From a bacterium (GTDB lineage Bacteria > Patescibacteriota > Andersenbacteria > UBA10190), in NCBI GenBank assembly GCA_002686445.1, contig NZCO01000021.1:1-9058 (forward strand): DNA of 9,058 bases, in the 5' to 3' direction. Position 1 is the stretch's first letter. The number at the start of each line of letters is the position of its first letter. The notes below the pieces were generated by a model. That model was given only the letters and a program-made list of their open reading frames with translations, ran no database searches and had not been told where the DNA came from. Of the stretch, positions 1 through 6,304 are shown piece by piece. The position numbers and the translations under genes were made by a program.

Positions 1-534
1 GGCCCCGACAACTTTGCCCACCTTGCGGCGAACGTGTTCGCCGAGGTACCGCACACCTTTGCCCTTATAGGGTTCCGGCTTACGCAGCGCCCGAATCTGA
101 GCAGCTACCTCACCAACCTGTTTGCGATCGATGCCAGACACGGTAATAATCTCCTTGGCAACTTCAAAGGTGATGTTCTCAGGTGCTGGTACGTCAATGG
201 AGTGGGAATAACCAAGCTTAAGTTCCAGATCTGATCCCTTTAGGGCTGCTCGATAACCGACACCCTGTAGTTCTAGTTTCTTCTCCCAGCCTTCAGATAC
301 CCCCATAACCATGTTGTTGAGAAGTGAACGCATAGTGCCCCACAGCGCTGCTGACTGTTTGCTTTGTTTCTTGATGCTTACAGTGACCACACCGTCAGCT
401 ACTGCTACGCCAATACTGTGATGAATGGGCTGCGTCAGCTCCCCCTTCGGCCCCACAACCGTAGCCACATCCTCAACCATAGTGAGGGTAACACCGTCGG
501 GTAGAGTAATAGGTTGTGCGCCAATTCGTGACAT
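1..534 (-). CDS. rplF: 50S ribosomal protein L6 (uL6), 3' end outside window
   Basis: Large-subunit protein that sits near the sarcin-ricin loop and the factor-binding site. Reading leftward from ATG at 534 gives 178 uninterrupted codons with no stop before the window edge. Identity is clear from the N-terminus MSRIGAQPITLPDGV, the VGPKGEL stretch at residues 27-33, GVGYRA at 91-96 and the family signature PEPYKGKGVRY at 153-163. L6 is usually about 175-180 residues, so probably only a few C-terminal residues are missing. It follows rpsH after 44 nt, the widest gap inside this operon; I see no convincing promoter or terminator in it. The start is set by the L6 N-terminal alignment. The bases before ATG are TCCT, with no Shine-Dalgarno. 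This is the normal spc-operon position for rplF. Confidence 0.96.
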   Translation of the reverse strand, partial: MSRIGAQPITLPDGVTLTMVEDVATVVGPKGELTQPIHHSIGVAVADGVVTVSIKKQSKQSAALWGTMRSLLNNMVMGVSEGWEKKLELQGVGYRAALKGSDLELKLGYSHSIDVPAPENITFEVAKEIITVSGIDRKQVGEVAAQIRALRKPEPYKGKGVRYLGEHVRRKVGKVVGA

Positions 535-578
535 AGGACTAAGAAAAGATCTTAAGTGTTTATAGTAAATCGTGCAAC

Positions 579-965
579 TTACCAGACTTCACAGACTAAC
601 TCGCCGCCCAGACCCTTCTGGCGAGCTGCCTTATCATCCATCAACCCATGCGAGGTAGAAACAATAACGGTGCCGTCAGTATTGATTGAACGGGGAATTG
701 CCTGGTGCTGCTTATACACGCGTAATCCTGGAGTCGATAAACGCTTAACTCCGTTGATTCGCGCCTTGCCGGCCTTGCTGTATGTCAAAGTGACTATCAA
801 TTTTGGCAGCGGCCCATCCTGTACGCGCACCGCCGATACGAGACCCTTGGTCTTAAAGAGTTCAGCTAGCGCCTCCCGAAACTTCGAGTATGGCAAGGCC
901 ACGCGCTGCTTGCGCACGCGCTGGGCGTTAATGATGGTCGTTAACATGTTTGCTGTAGTGTCCAT
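579..965 (-). CDS. rpsH: 30S ribosomal protein S8 (uS8)
   Basis: Primary 16S rRNA-binding protein of the small-subunit platform. In E. coli, S8 is also the translational repressor of the spc operon. The 128-residue product shows the family layout: MLTTIINAQRVRKQ near the N-terminus (residues 7-20), STPGLRVY at 77-84, and the C-terminal signature STSHGLMDDKAARQKGLGGE ending in CEVW. Length is close to the usual 130. It stops with TAA. It follows rpsN after 19 nt and precedes rplF by 44 nt. The start at 965 is preceded by AATCAT, with no Shine-Dalgarno. An antisense reading frame covers the same bases but has no family features. Confidence 0.97.
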   Translation of the reverse strand: MDTTANMLTTIINAQRVRKQRVALPYSKFREALAELFKTKGLVSAVRVQDGPLPKLIVTLTYSKAGKARINGVKRLSTPGLRVYKQHQAIPRSINTDGTVIVSTSHGLMDDKAARQKGLGGELVCEVW

Positions 966-984
966 ATGATTGCGATATCGTTAA

Positions 985-1170
985 TTACCAAGATGATTTA
1001 CGAATTCCAGGAATGTTGCCCGCTTCTGCGTTCTCGCGGAAACAGATCCGACAGAGTCCGAAATCCCGCATATACCCCCGTGGTCGACCACAGGCCTCAC
1101 AGCGACGAGTGATGCGCGTCATGAACTTCGGTTTCTTACGACTTTTTGCTTTTCGTGCTTCTGTTGCCAT
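985..1170 (-). CDS. rpsN: 30S ribosomal protein S14, zinc-binding short form (uS14 type Z)
   Basis: Small-subunit head protein in the zinc-containing short form. The 61-residue product carries Cys24-x2-Cys27 and Cys40-x2-Cys43, the four ligands of the S14 zinc knuckle, and ends in the typical NIPGIRKSSW. The long zinc-free S14 is about 100 residues, so this is clearly the short type. It lies between rplE (12 nt upstream) and rpsH (19 nt downstream), its usual spc position. A second in-frame TAA directly follows the rplE stop. No Shine-Dalgarno is visible; the bases before ATG are ACTATTT. With L24 this makes two zinc-binding r-proteins in the window. Confidence 0.97.
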   Translation of the reverse strand: MATEARKAKSRKKPKFMTRITRRCEACGRPRGYMRDFGLCRICFRENAEAGNIPGIRKSSW

Positions 1171-1182
1171 AAATAGTGATTA

Positions 1183-1761
1183 TTATTTCTTACCTTGCCG
1201 AATATCGACAGTTGCCTCTTCTCGTTTCTCATCTGCTTGCGTCAGCGGGAAGCCTAGCGCTCGGAAGAGCACTTCAGCATCCTGCTTCGTTTTAGCCGAT
1301 GTAGAAAAGGTAACCTCGATACCAAACACAATGTCTGTCTTTTCAGGAAGGATTTCCGGAAACGCTAGCTGCTCGACTATACCAACTGAAAGATTGCCCT
1401 GTCCATCAAGCGAGTTAAGTGAGATGCCACGAAAGTCTCGAACTCGAGGCAGTGTAACCGACACAAAGCGCTTGGTGAAATCAGTCGCCCGCTTGCCGCG
1501 CAGCGTAGCTCGGTAACCAACAATATTATCCTGGCGAACATTGAATCCGGCGATAGCCAGTCGGGCTCGGCGTACCTGTGGCACTTGGCCAGTTACTAAG
1601 GCTAGATCACGTTTTACAGATTCTAAATACGACTTGTTGTCTCGGTTCTTACCGACACCAGTCGTCACAGTTACCTTCGTAATTACTGGTACCTCATGGA
1701 CGTTCTTGAGATTCAACGCTTCCGCCACTGCAGCGTATTGCTTTGTAAGTTCTGTAGTCAT
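1183..1761 (-). CDS. rplE: 50S ribosomal protein L5 (uL5)
   Basis: 5S rRNA-binding protein of the central protuberance. The 192-residue product contains the L5 signatures GFNVRQDNIVGYRATLRG (residues 72-89), RVRDFRGIS (106-114) and FPEI (134-137), followed by the late FGIEVTFSTSAKT strand. L5 is normally about 180 residues and ends soon after a LLRALGxPF-like motif, here FRALGFPL. About 18 charged residues continue past it, a short tail of unknown role. It starts 2 nt after the rplX stop in the arrangement TAG-CC-ATG, so translational coupling to rplX is likely. It ends with tandem TAA TAA. Confidence 0.97.
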   Translation of the reverse strand: MTTELTKQYAAVAEALNLKNVHEVPVITKVTVTTGVGKNRDNKSYLESVKRDLALVTGQVPQVRRARLAIAGFNVRQDNIVGYRATLRGKRATDFTKRFVSVTLPRVRDFRGISLNSLDGQGNLSVGIVEQLAFPEILPEKTDIVFGIEVTFSTSAKTKQDAEVLFRALGFPLTQADEKREEATVDIRQGKK

Positions 1762-1763
1762 GG

Positions 1764-2123
1764 CTAGTTACTTGCTTTCTTAGTAGGAATAGTGGCATCG
1801 CACTGTTTGCATACCCGTAGCTTGTCGGTGCCGTCGAAGCGGTAGCCTACCCGCGTACCCTTTTTGCACGCTGGGCACACAACCTGCACATTTGAAATAT
1901 TCATCGGTGCGGCTACTTGTACTCGCTGCCCCTTTTCGCCGGCGCGACGCGGGCGTACGTGCTTGAACACCATGTTCAAGCCATCGAGGACAATTAAGCC
2001 ACGCTTTGGCAGTACCCCAAGGACGCTGGCTGATTTGCCGCGATCTTTACCGAGCAGCACTCGAACAGTGTCACCTTTTTTGACACGTGGCGTTGCTTTT
2101 TCTTCAGTGCGTTTGGTTACCAT
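1764..2123 (-). CDS. rplX: 50S ribosomal protein L24 (uL24) with zinc ribbon
   Basis: Early-assembly 23S rRNA-binding protein located near the exit tunnel. The 119-residue product has a KOW-type segment at about residues 15-42 (KKGDTVRVLLGKDRGK), the AAPMNISNVQVVCPAC stretch, and a C-terminal ribbon with Cys83-x2-Cys86 and Cys105-x2-Cys108. This Cys4 pattern is shared by many L24 proteins, though not all keep it. Its ATG lies inside the end of rplN, with a 7-nt overlap in ATGGTAA, so it is probably translated by reinitiation or coupled to rplN. It stops with TAG, 2 nt before rplE. Confidence 0.97.
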   Translation of the reverse strand: MVTKRTEEKATPRVKKGDTVRVLLGKDRGKSASVLGVLPKRGLIVLDGLNMVFKHVRPRRAGEKGQRVQVAAPMNISNVQVVCPACKKGTRVGYRFDGTDKLRVCKQCDATIPTKKASN

Positions 2124-2488
2124 ACTTCGGGTGCAAGTGAGATAATTTTCTGATAGCCGCGGCCACGCAGTTCACGAGCCACTGGCCCAAACACGCGCGT
2201 ACCAAGCGGATCTTTGTTCTCTTTGTTCACTATCACAGCCGCATTGTCATCAAACCGAATAGCTGATCCATCAGGACGCTTTTGCTCTTTGCGCACCCGC
2301 ACGACTACAGCACGTACAACTTCCTTCTTCTTAACCGTGCCTCGTGGTTCAGCGACTTTTACAGTGGCCACAATTTCATCACCTAGATACGCGTAGCGTC
2401 GTCCAGTATTTCCCAATACCCGAATCACCTTGAGCATCTTAGCTCCGGTATTGTCAGCGACTGCTAATTTTGTTTCTTCGTGAACCAC
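2117..2488 (-). CDS. rplN: 50S ribosomal protein L14 (uL14), GTG start
   Basis: Large-subunit protein forming an intersubunit bridge and lying next to the L19 and factor-binding region. I place the start at GTG 2488-2486, giving MVHEETKLAVADNTGAK, which aligns residue for residue with the usual L14 N-terminus (MIQxETxLxVADNTGAK). The product is 123 residues against a usual 122. An in-frame ATG lies at 2572, but it would add 28 residues with no L14 match and run back into rpsQ, so I reject it. Other signatures are RPDGSAIRFDDNAAVIVN, GTRVFGPVARELR and the C-terminus SLAPEVW. It follows rpsQ after 19 nt with no terminator, so the S10 and spc blocks are continuous here. It overlaps rplX by 7 nt. 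Confidence 0.94.
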   Translation of the reverse strand: MVHEETKLAVADNTGAKMLKVIRVLGNTGRRYAYLGDEIVATVKVAEPRGTVKKKEVVRAVVVRVRKEQKRPDGSAIRFDDNAAVIVNKENKDPLGTRVFGPVARELRGRGYQKIISLAPEVW

Positions 2489-2507
2489 GGCTGTTAGATT
2501 ATGTAAA

Positions 2508-2765
2508 TTATTTTTCTTCTCCAGTAACCACTTCCCAGCGCTTCCGGGCTGAGCGTGGTCGAGTAGCCGCAATCGTAACTGTGCTACCTACTTCCACTTC
2601 ATTCTTCTCGTCGTGCGCAAGATATTTCTTCGTCACCGTTCGGCGTTTGCCGTACAGCGGATGCACCACTACGCGACTGATCACAACAGACACTGTCTTG
2701 TCACCAGATTTCTTGATGACTGTGCCTGATAGGGTCTGTCGTTTAGTTGTTTTTTTCTCTGACAT
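2508..2765 (-). CDS. rpsQ: 30S ribosomal protein S17 (uS17)
   Basis: Primary 16S rRNA-binding OB-fold protein of the small-subunit body. The 85-residue product has the family opening LSGTVIKKSGDKTVSV (residues 12-27), the HPLYGKRRTVTKKYLAHDE region and the late ATRPRSARKRWEVV motif (67-80). Length fits the usual 80-90. It lies 22 nt after rpmC, a longer gap than most junctions here; that gap holds a possible weak promoter (see the separate entry). It stops with TAA. No Shine-Dalgarno is visible; the bases before ATG are TCGCTT. Confidence 0.97.
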   Translation of the reverse strand: MSEKKTTKRQTLSGTVIKKSGDKTVSVVISRVVVHPLYGKRRTVTKKYLAHDEKNEVEVGSTVTIAATRPRSARKRWEVVTGEEK

Positions 2766-2773
2766 AAGCGATT

Positions 2774-2802
2774 AATATACAATTTATTTACAATTCTTGC
2801 AA
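2774..2802 (-). promoter_or_regulatory. Possible internal promoter before rpsQ
   Basis: On the minus strand, TTGCAA (2802-2797, 4/6 to the -35 consensus) is followed after exactly 17 nt by TATATT (2779-2774, 5/6 to the -10 consensus). The -10 box is only 8 nt upstream of the rpsQ ATG, so a transcript starting at the usual distance would have a leader of 0-2 nt. The match is seen directly. Promoter activity is inference, and AT-rich DNA makes chance matches fairly common. Confidence 0.35.
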
Positions 2803-2970
2803 GACCGTACGGGCTCGCGCGATATCTGCGCGCAAGGCACGCAGCTGGCGATGGTTTTTTTGTTTACCTGATCGTACGTCCTCTCTAGCCATTTGATACT
2901 CTGCAACTAGGTTCTCAATTCGAGAGCCTACCTCTTCTTTATCCATTGTTCGCCAATCGTGAGCACGCAT
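2788..2970 (-). CDS. rpmC: 50S ribosomal protein L29 (uL29)
   Basis: Small helical hairpin protein near the peptide exit. The 60-residue product fits the L29 length and pattern: MRAHDWRTMDKEEVGSRIENL, then a charged second helix, with the typical end QLRALRADIARARTVLQEL (compare family RxxRRxIARIxTVLxE). The start at 2970 aligns with the normal L29 N-terminus; Met9 would cut it. It starts 3 nt after the rplP stop in the form TAG-GCT-ATG, so translational coupling is likely. It stops with TAA, 22 nt before rpsQ. The residues around 26-40 (EYQMAREDVRSGKQKNHRQ) diverge from the usual LRFQxATGQLENP pattern, but the frame is intact. Confidence 0.93.
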   Translation of the reverse strand: MRAHDWRTMDKEEVGSRIENLVAEYQMAREDVRSGKQKNHRQLRALRADIARARTVLQEL

Positions 2971-2973
2971 AGC

Positions 2974-3384
2974 CTAGCTGTGTCGTTTAATAAACTTGGT
3001 TTTCATTGGCAGCTTATGCGCCGCTAAGCGCAACGCCTCCTTAGCCGTGTCTTCATCAATACCATCCATTTCAAACAAGACTCGTCCGCGTCGTACTGGG
3101 ACCACAAAGTGATCGACAGCACCCTTTCCCTTACCCATCGGTACCTCCGCTCCTTTGGCGGTAATTGGCTTGTCGGGAAAGATACGGATCCAAATTTTTC
3201 CACTGCGCTGCACAAAACGAGTCATGGCTCGACGAGCCGCCTCAATCTGTCGCGCAGTTACCCAGCGGCTTTCAACTGCCTTGATGCCATACTGGCCAAA
3301 GTCCACTGAGGTAGCGCCCTTTGACTGGCCCGTTACACGGCCCCGCTGGTGTTTGCGATGTTTTACTTTGCGTGGAGTCAACAT
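2974..3384 (-). CDS. rplP: 50S ribosomal protein L16 (uL16)
   Basis: Large-subunit protein near the peptidyl-transferase centre and the A-site tRNA elbow. The 136-residue product matches the family throughout: MLTPRKVKHRKHQRGR at the start, WVTARQIEAARRAMTRFVQR (residues 41-60), GKIWIRIFPDKPITAKG (62-78), MGKGKG (83-88) and LFEMDGIDEDTAKEALRLAAHKLP. One notable position is Pro82, where E. coli has Arg81, the residue hydroxylated by YcfD. It starts 3 nt after the rpsC stop (TAG-CCT-ATG) and is followed 3 nt later by rpmC. Length equals the family norm. Confidence 0.97.
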   Translation of the reverse strand: MLTPRKVKHRKHQRGRVTGQSKGATSVDFGQYGIKAVESRWVTARQIEAARRAMTRFVQRSGKIWIRIFPDKPITAKGAEVPMGKGKGAVDHFVVPVRRGRVLFEMDGIDEDTAKEALRLAAHKLPMKTKFIKRHS

Positions 3385-3387
3385 AGG

Positions 3388-4137
3388 CTATTTCTTGGCT
3401 AGTTGGTTACCAACCTTCGCTTTAGCGGCCAAAGAGGTGCGGCGACGTCGGCGAGTCGGCTTTTTGACCTGCTCCTGCTCTTTTTCTTTCGTAGTACCGA
3501 CCTTCAAGTCGCCACGGTTAACCCATACTTTGACGCCAATGGTGCCAAAAGTGGTATGGGCAGTTCGCTTCGCGTAGGAAATGTCAGCCCGGAAGGTGTG
3601 CAGTGGCACGTTACCTTCTGCCAACCACTCTTTGCGAGCAATATCGGCTCCGTTGAGACGTCCACCAACTGATACACGAACACCAACGGCGCCAGCTTGC
3701 ATGGTTCGCCCGACTGATTGCTTCAGCACGCGCCTAAACGGCATGCGTCGCTCTAACTGATCAACTACCTGGGTGGCAATCGCGGCGGCATCGGTGTCAG
3801 GATTACTAACCTCTTGCACGTTGATGCGTACACGGTTCATGCCCCCAATAACTTGCTTCAGGTCTTTCTGTATCTTTTCAATACCACTACCACCACGTCC
3901 GATTACAACCGCCGGTCGTGAGGTGTGGATGGTCAGCACGATCTCTTTTTGATCGCGAACGATCTCAATCCGTGAAATAGAGGCGTGCTTTAATTCGTTT
4001 GCAAAATACTTCCGGATACGTAGATCCTGGTTCAGGTTCTTCCGGAACATTGGTGGACGATCACTAAACCACTTCGGATCCCATGTCCGAGTGATGGTGG
4101 TAATACGTAATAGAGTTGGTCCAGTCTTTCTGCCCAT
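3388..4137 (-). CDS. rpsC: 30S ribosomal protein S3 (uS3)
   Basis: Small-subunit head protein at the mRNA entry channel. I start it at ATG 4137 (MGRKTGPTLLRITTITRTWDPKWF), matching the normal S3 N-terminus and leaving a 4-nt gap after rplV. An upstream ATG at 4188 would add 17 unmatched residues inside rplV. The 249-residue product has a type II KH domain with the loop GRGGSG at 80-85, then the S3 C-terminal domain (RRMPFRRVLKQSVGRTMQAGAVGVRV, about 130-155, and ISYAKRTAHTTFGTIGVKVWVNRGD). From about residue 211 a Lys/Arg-rich tail of about 39 residues follows (TRRRRR and KAKVGNQLAKK), at the long end for S3. It stops with TAG. Confidence 0.96.
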   Translation of the reverse strand: MGRKTGPTLLRITTITRTWDPKWFSDRPPMFRKNLNQDLRIRKYFANELKHASISRIEIVRDQKEIVLTIHTSRPAVVIGRGGSGIEKIQKDLKQVIGGMNRVRINVQEVSNPDTDAAAIATQVVDQLERRMPFRRVLKQSVGRTMQAGAVGVRVSVGGRLNGADIARKEWLAEGNVPLHTFRADISYAKRTAHTTFGTIGVKVWVNRGDLKVGTTKEKEQEQVKKPTRRRRRTSLAAKAKVGNQLAKK

Positions 4138-4141
4138 AGGA

Positions 4142-4744
4142 TTACTTTTCTGACATGCTCTTACGACGGTGCGTTTTCCCTTGATCACCGCCCTGTTGAG
4201 CAGACTTAATTTTAGAAGTTGCTATTTCAGACTTGCTGGCTGTAGCTTGCGATAGGCCCGTGTCGGCCTCTGGCGTATCAGCCTTAGCTTCATCGGTAAC
4301 CACTTGCGCTTCACGCTTAATGTGCTCAGCTGCTGAAATGGTCTCGATGTTTGCTGCCTCTTTCTTGCCCTTGGCCTTTGTGCCTTTAGCGCTCTTCCCC
4401 TTCTTCACATCACTAGTGGTTCCCAATACAACCGTTACGTGACTAGTACGCTTGATAATCGGATGCGCCATTCCTCGACTTACCGGATTAAACCGCTTCA
4501 TCGTGAACCCAGCGTTAACAACGAGATCACGCACGACGAGCTCGTCGCTTGTTAACTCATTATTATGGACGGCGTTCGCGATGGCGCTGTTTAATACCTT
4601 ACCGACGATGTCAGACGCTTTACCGGACATGAACTTCAGCTGTGCCTGCGCCTCAGCCACTGGTAACCCACGCACGACCTCACGCACCAACGCTAACTTG
4701 CGTGGTGCCATTCGGGCGTTCTTATGTTTGGCCGAAATTTCCAT
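4142..4744 (-). CDS. rplV: 50S ribosomal protein L22 (uL22) with long C-terminal tail
   Basis: Large-subunit protein whose beta-hairpin lines the peptide exit tunnel. Residues 1 to about 110 are a normal L22: RMAPRKLALVREVVRGLPVAEA (11-32), VLNSAIANAVHNN (50-62), and the hairpin region with RFNPVSRGMAHPIIKRTSHVTVVL. A normal L22 would end there at about 110-115 residues. This one continues for roughly 89 more residues. The tail starts basic (KKGKSAKGTKAKGKKEAA), turns mixed-charge and Ser/Ala/Thr-rich, and ends basic (THRRKSMSEK). It looks disordered, and I recognise no domain in it. It starts 2 nt after rpsS (TAA-CT-ATG) and stops with TAA. Confidence 0.95.
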   Translation of the reverse strand: MEISAKHKNARMAPRKLALVREVVRGLPVAEAQAQLKFMSGKASDIVGKVLNSAIANAVHNNELTSDELVVRDLVVNAGFTMKRFNPVSRGMAHPIIKRTSHVTVVLGTTSDVKKGKSAKGTKAKGKKEAANIETISAAEHIKREAQVVTDEAKADTPEADTGLSQATASKSEIATSKIKSAQQGGDQGKTHRRKSMSEK

Positions 4745-4746
4745 AG

Positions 4747-5052
4747 TTATTTAGTGGTGGGTTTTTGCGCTGCTGCGGCCTCAGCTTCCTTCTGCATTCG
4801 TCCGCCATGTCGTACAAACTTGCGTGTTGGTGCAAATTCGCCGAGCTTATGACCAACCATGTCCTCAGAAACCAAGACCTCAATATGATCCTTACCGTTA
4901 TGTACCCCAAAGCGAAAACCTACCATCTCGGGGTATATCGTTGAGGCTCGTGACCACGTCTTAATAATCGTGCGGTCACCGCGTTTCATATTTTTTACCT
5001 TCTTGAGCAGCTTAGCGTCTGCGAAGGGTCCTTTTTTTAGTGATCGACTCAT
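4747..5052 (-). CDS. rpsS: 30S ribosomal protein S19 (uS19)
   Basis: Small-subunit head protein that binds 16S rRNA together with S13 and contacts the A-site finger. The 101-residue product opens with MSRSLKKGPF and has TWSRASTIYPEMVGFRFGVHNGK (residues 32-54) and VSEDMVGHKLGEFAPTRKF (61-79), all diagnostic. The ordinary S19 ends near RHGG; here a short Ala/Glu/Lys tail of about 15 residues follows. It starts 3 nt after the rplB stop (TAG-CAT-ATG) and is followed 2 nt later by rplV. It stops with TAA. Confidence 0.97.
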   Translation of the reverse strand: MSRSLKKGPFADAKLLKKVKNMKRGDRTIIKTWSRASTIYPEMVGFRFGVHNGKDHIEVLVSEDMVGHKLGEFAPTRKFVRHGGRMQKEAEAAAAQKPTTK

Positions 5053-5055
5053 ATG

Positions 5056-5898
5056 CTATTTACGCTTCTTACGAGAGCGACGCTTAAGAATCAAATGATC
5101 TGAATACTTACGTTTGCGACGTGTTCGCACACCCAAGGCCGGCTTACCCCAAGGCGTCTTGGGATGTTTCATACCGATTGGCTGTGCCCCTTCACCACCA
5201 CCGTGTGGGTGATCGACGGGATTCATCACCTTGCCCCGCACCTGCGGGCGACGACCGCGACGGCGTTGCCGACCAGCGGAACCAATCCGTTCCAACCACT
5301 TATCTGCGTTACTGGCTTGCCCCACGGTGACATATGAGTCCTTAGGAATCAAGCGTATCTCACCGCTAGCTAGCTTAAGCTGGCCGTGAGCTCCCTTCAC
5401 ATCCATGACAACTGCGGCACAACCTGCTGACCGCAGCAGCTTACCGCCTCGGCCTGGCTTTATTTCAACGTTGTAGACCGTAGTACCTGGAGTAATCTTG
5501 GCCAGTGGTAATCGATTGCCCGGTTTCTCCGGTGCATCTGGGCCACAGGTGACATTTTCGCCAGGCACCGCGCCCTCCCACGCTAACCGATAGCGCCGAT
5601 CGCCATCGTTATACTTGAGCAATGCTAGAAAAGCGGTTCGGTTCGGATCGTACTCCACGCGCTCTACCTGGGCGGATACACCGATCTTTTCCTGGCCGAA
5701 ATCAACGGAACGCAATTTACGCTTGGCGCCTCCACCGCGATGACGGATGGTGATCTTTCCCTGCTTACCACGACCTGAGATTCGCTTCGCACCTTTCGAC
5801 AATTTCTTGTTTGGCTTGCCACGGTGAATAGCCGAGCGATCAACAATCGACATTTTCTTCCGGGCGCCGCGCGTTGGTTTGTAAACTTTAATAGGCAT
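5056..5898 (-). CDS. rplB: 50S ribosomal protein L2 (uL2)
   Basis: Large-subunit core protein required for subunit association and for a functional peptidyl-transferase centre. The 280-residue product shows KQGKITIRHRGGGAKRKLR (residues 45-63), the central SH3-like region (GTTVYNVEIKPGRGGKLLRSAGCAA, 138-162) and the hallmark NPVDHPHGGGEG (226-237), which contains the conserved functional histidine. The end is a very basic tail (RRSRKKRK). Usual length is about 275, so it is full length. It starts 2 nt after rplW (TAG-CC-ATG) and stops with TAG. Confidence 0.98.
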   Translation of the reverse strand: MPIKVYKPTRGARKKMSIVDRSAIHRGKPNKKLSKGAKRISGRGKQGKITIRHRGGGAKRKLRSVDFGQEKIGVSAQVERVEYDPNRTAFLALLKYNDGDRRYRLAWEGAVPGENVTCGPDAPEKPGNRLPLAKITPGTTVYNVEIKPGRGGKLLRSAGCAAVVMDVKGAHGQLKLASGEIRLIPKDSYVTVGQASNADKWLERIGSAGRQRRRGRRPQVRGKVMNPVDHPHGGGEGAQPIGMKHPKTPWGKPALGVRTRRKRKYSDHLILKRRSRKKRK

Positions 5899-5900
5899 GG

Positions 5901-6299
5901 CTAGGCGGTTAGATCAATAGTTTTACCCGCGGGCAACGTCACGTACGCCTTCTTCCAAGACGTAGTCGAGCCAGTGGTTGCTCCACGACGGCGTGCCTTC
6001 GGTCGAACGATCAGCGTACGAATCATCTTCGGCTTCACTTTATACCGCGCCTCTACTGACGTCGCGATCTGCCCCTTACTAGCTTCGGGACGTACTCGAA
6101 ACGCGTACACGCCATCATTCGCCAGGCTCTTTTCAGTAATCAAAGGCTCGATGTAGATAGCACCAGTAACTAATGGCGCAGCCTCCGCCTGCTTGACTGG
6201 CTTCTTGGCAGCCACGTCCTTAGCTGCCGCCTTTTTGGCGGGTGTGGCTTTCTTCTCTGGTGTACCAGCTACTTTTTTTGCGAATGAGAGTAATGACAT
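5901..6299 (-). CDS. rplW: 50S ribosomal protein L23 (uL23) with Ala/Lys-rich N-terminal extension
   Basis: Exit-tunnel rim protein that serves as the dock for trigger factor and SRP. I chose ATG 6299 (MSLLSFAKK, 132 residues), which leaves 5 nt after rplD and a CCT before ATG like its neighbours. An in-frame ATG at 6329 would overlap rplD by 25 nt and give 142 residues, which I consider less likely. The L23 core begins near residue 50 (IEPLITEKS at 50-58) and continues through YKVKPKMIRTLIVRPKARRRG and a KKAYVTLPAGKTIDL end. Residues 1 to about 48 are an extension dominated by Lys, Ala and Pro that most L23 proteins lack. It stops with TAG. Confidence 0.93.
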   Translation of the reverse strand: MSLLSFAKKVAGTPEKKATPAKKAAAKDVAAKKPVKQAEAAPLVTGAIYIEPLITEKSLANDGVYAFRVRPEASKGQIATSVEARYKVKPKMIRTLIVRPKARRRGATTGSTTSWKKAYVTLPAGKTIDLTA

Positions 6300-6304
6300 A
6301 GGAG

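Noticed and set aside
535..578. TATAAA-like sequence in the rpsH-rplF gap as a promoter for rplF
   Set aside because: No -35-like hexamer is found at a suitable distance; the gap is just AT-rich.
556..1516. Plus-strand open frames of 137 and 167 residues opposite rpsH, rpsN and rplE
   Set aside because: They lie wholly antisense to confidently identified r-protein genes, show no recognisable motifs, and are cysteine- and serine-rich in the way complement-strand readings often are.
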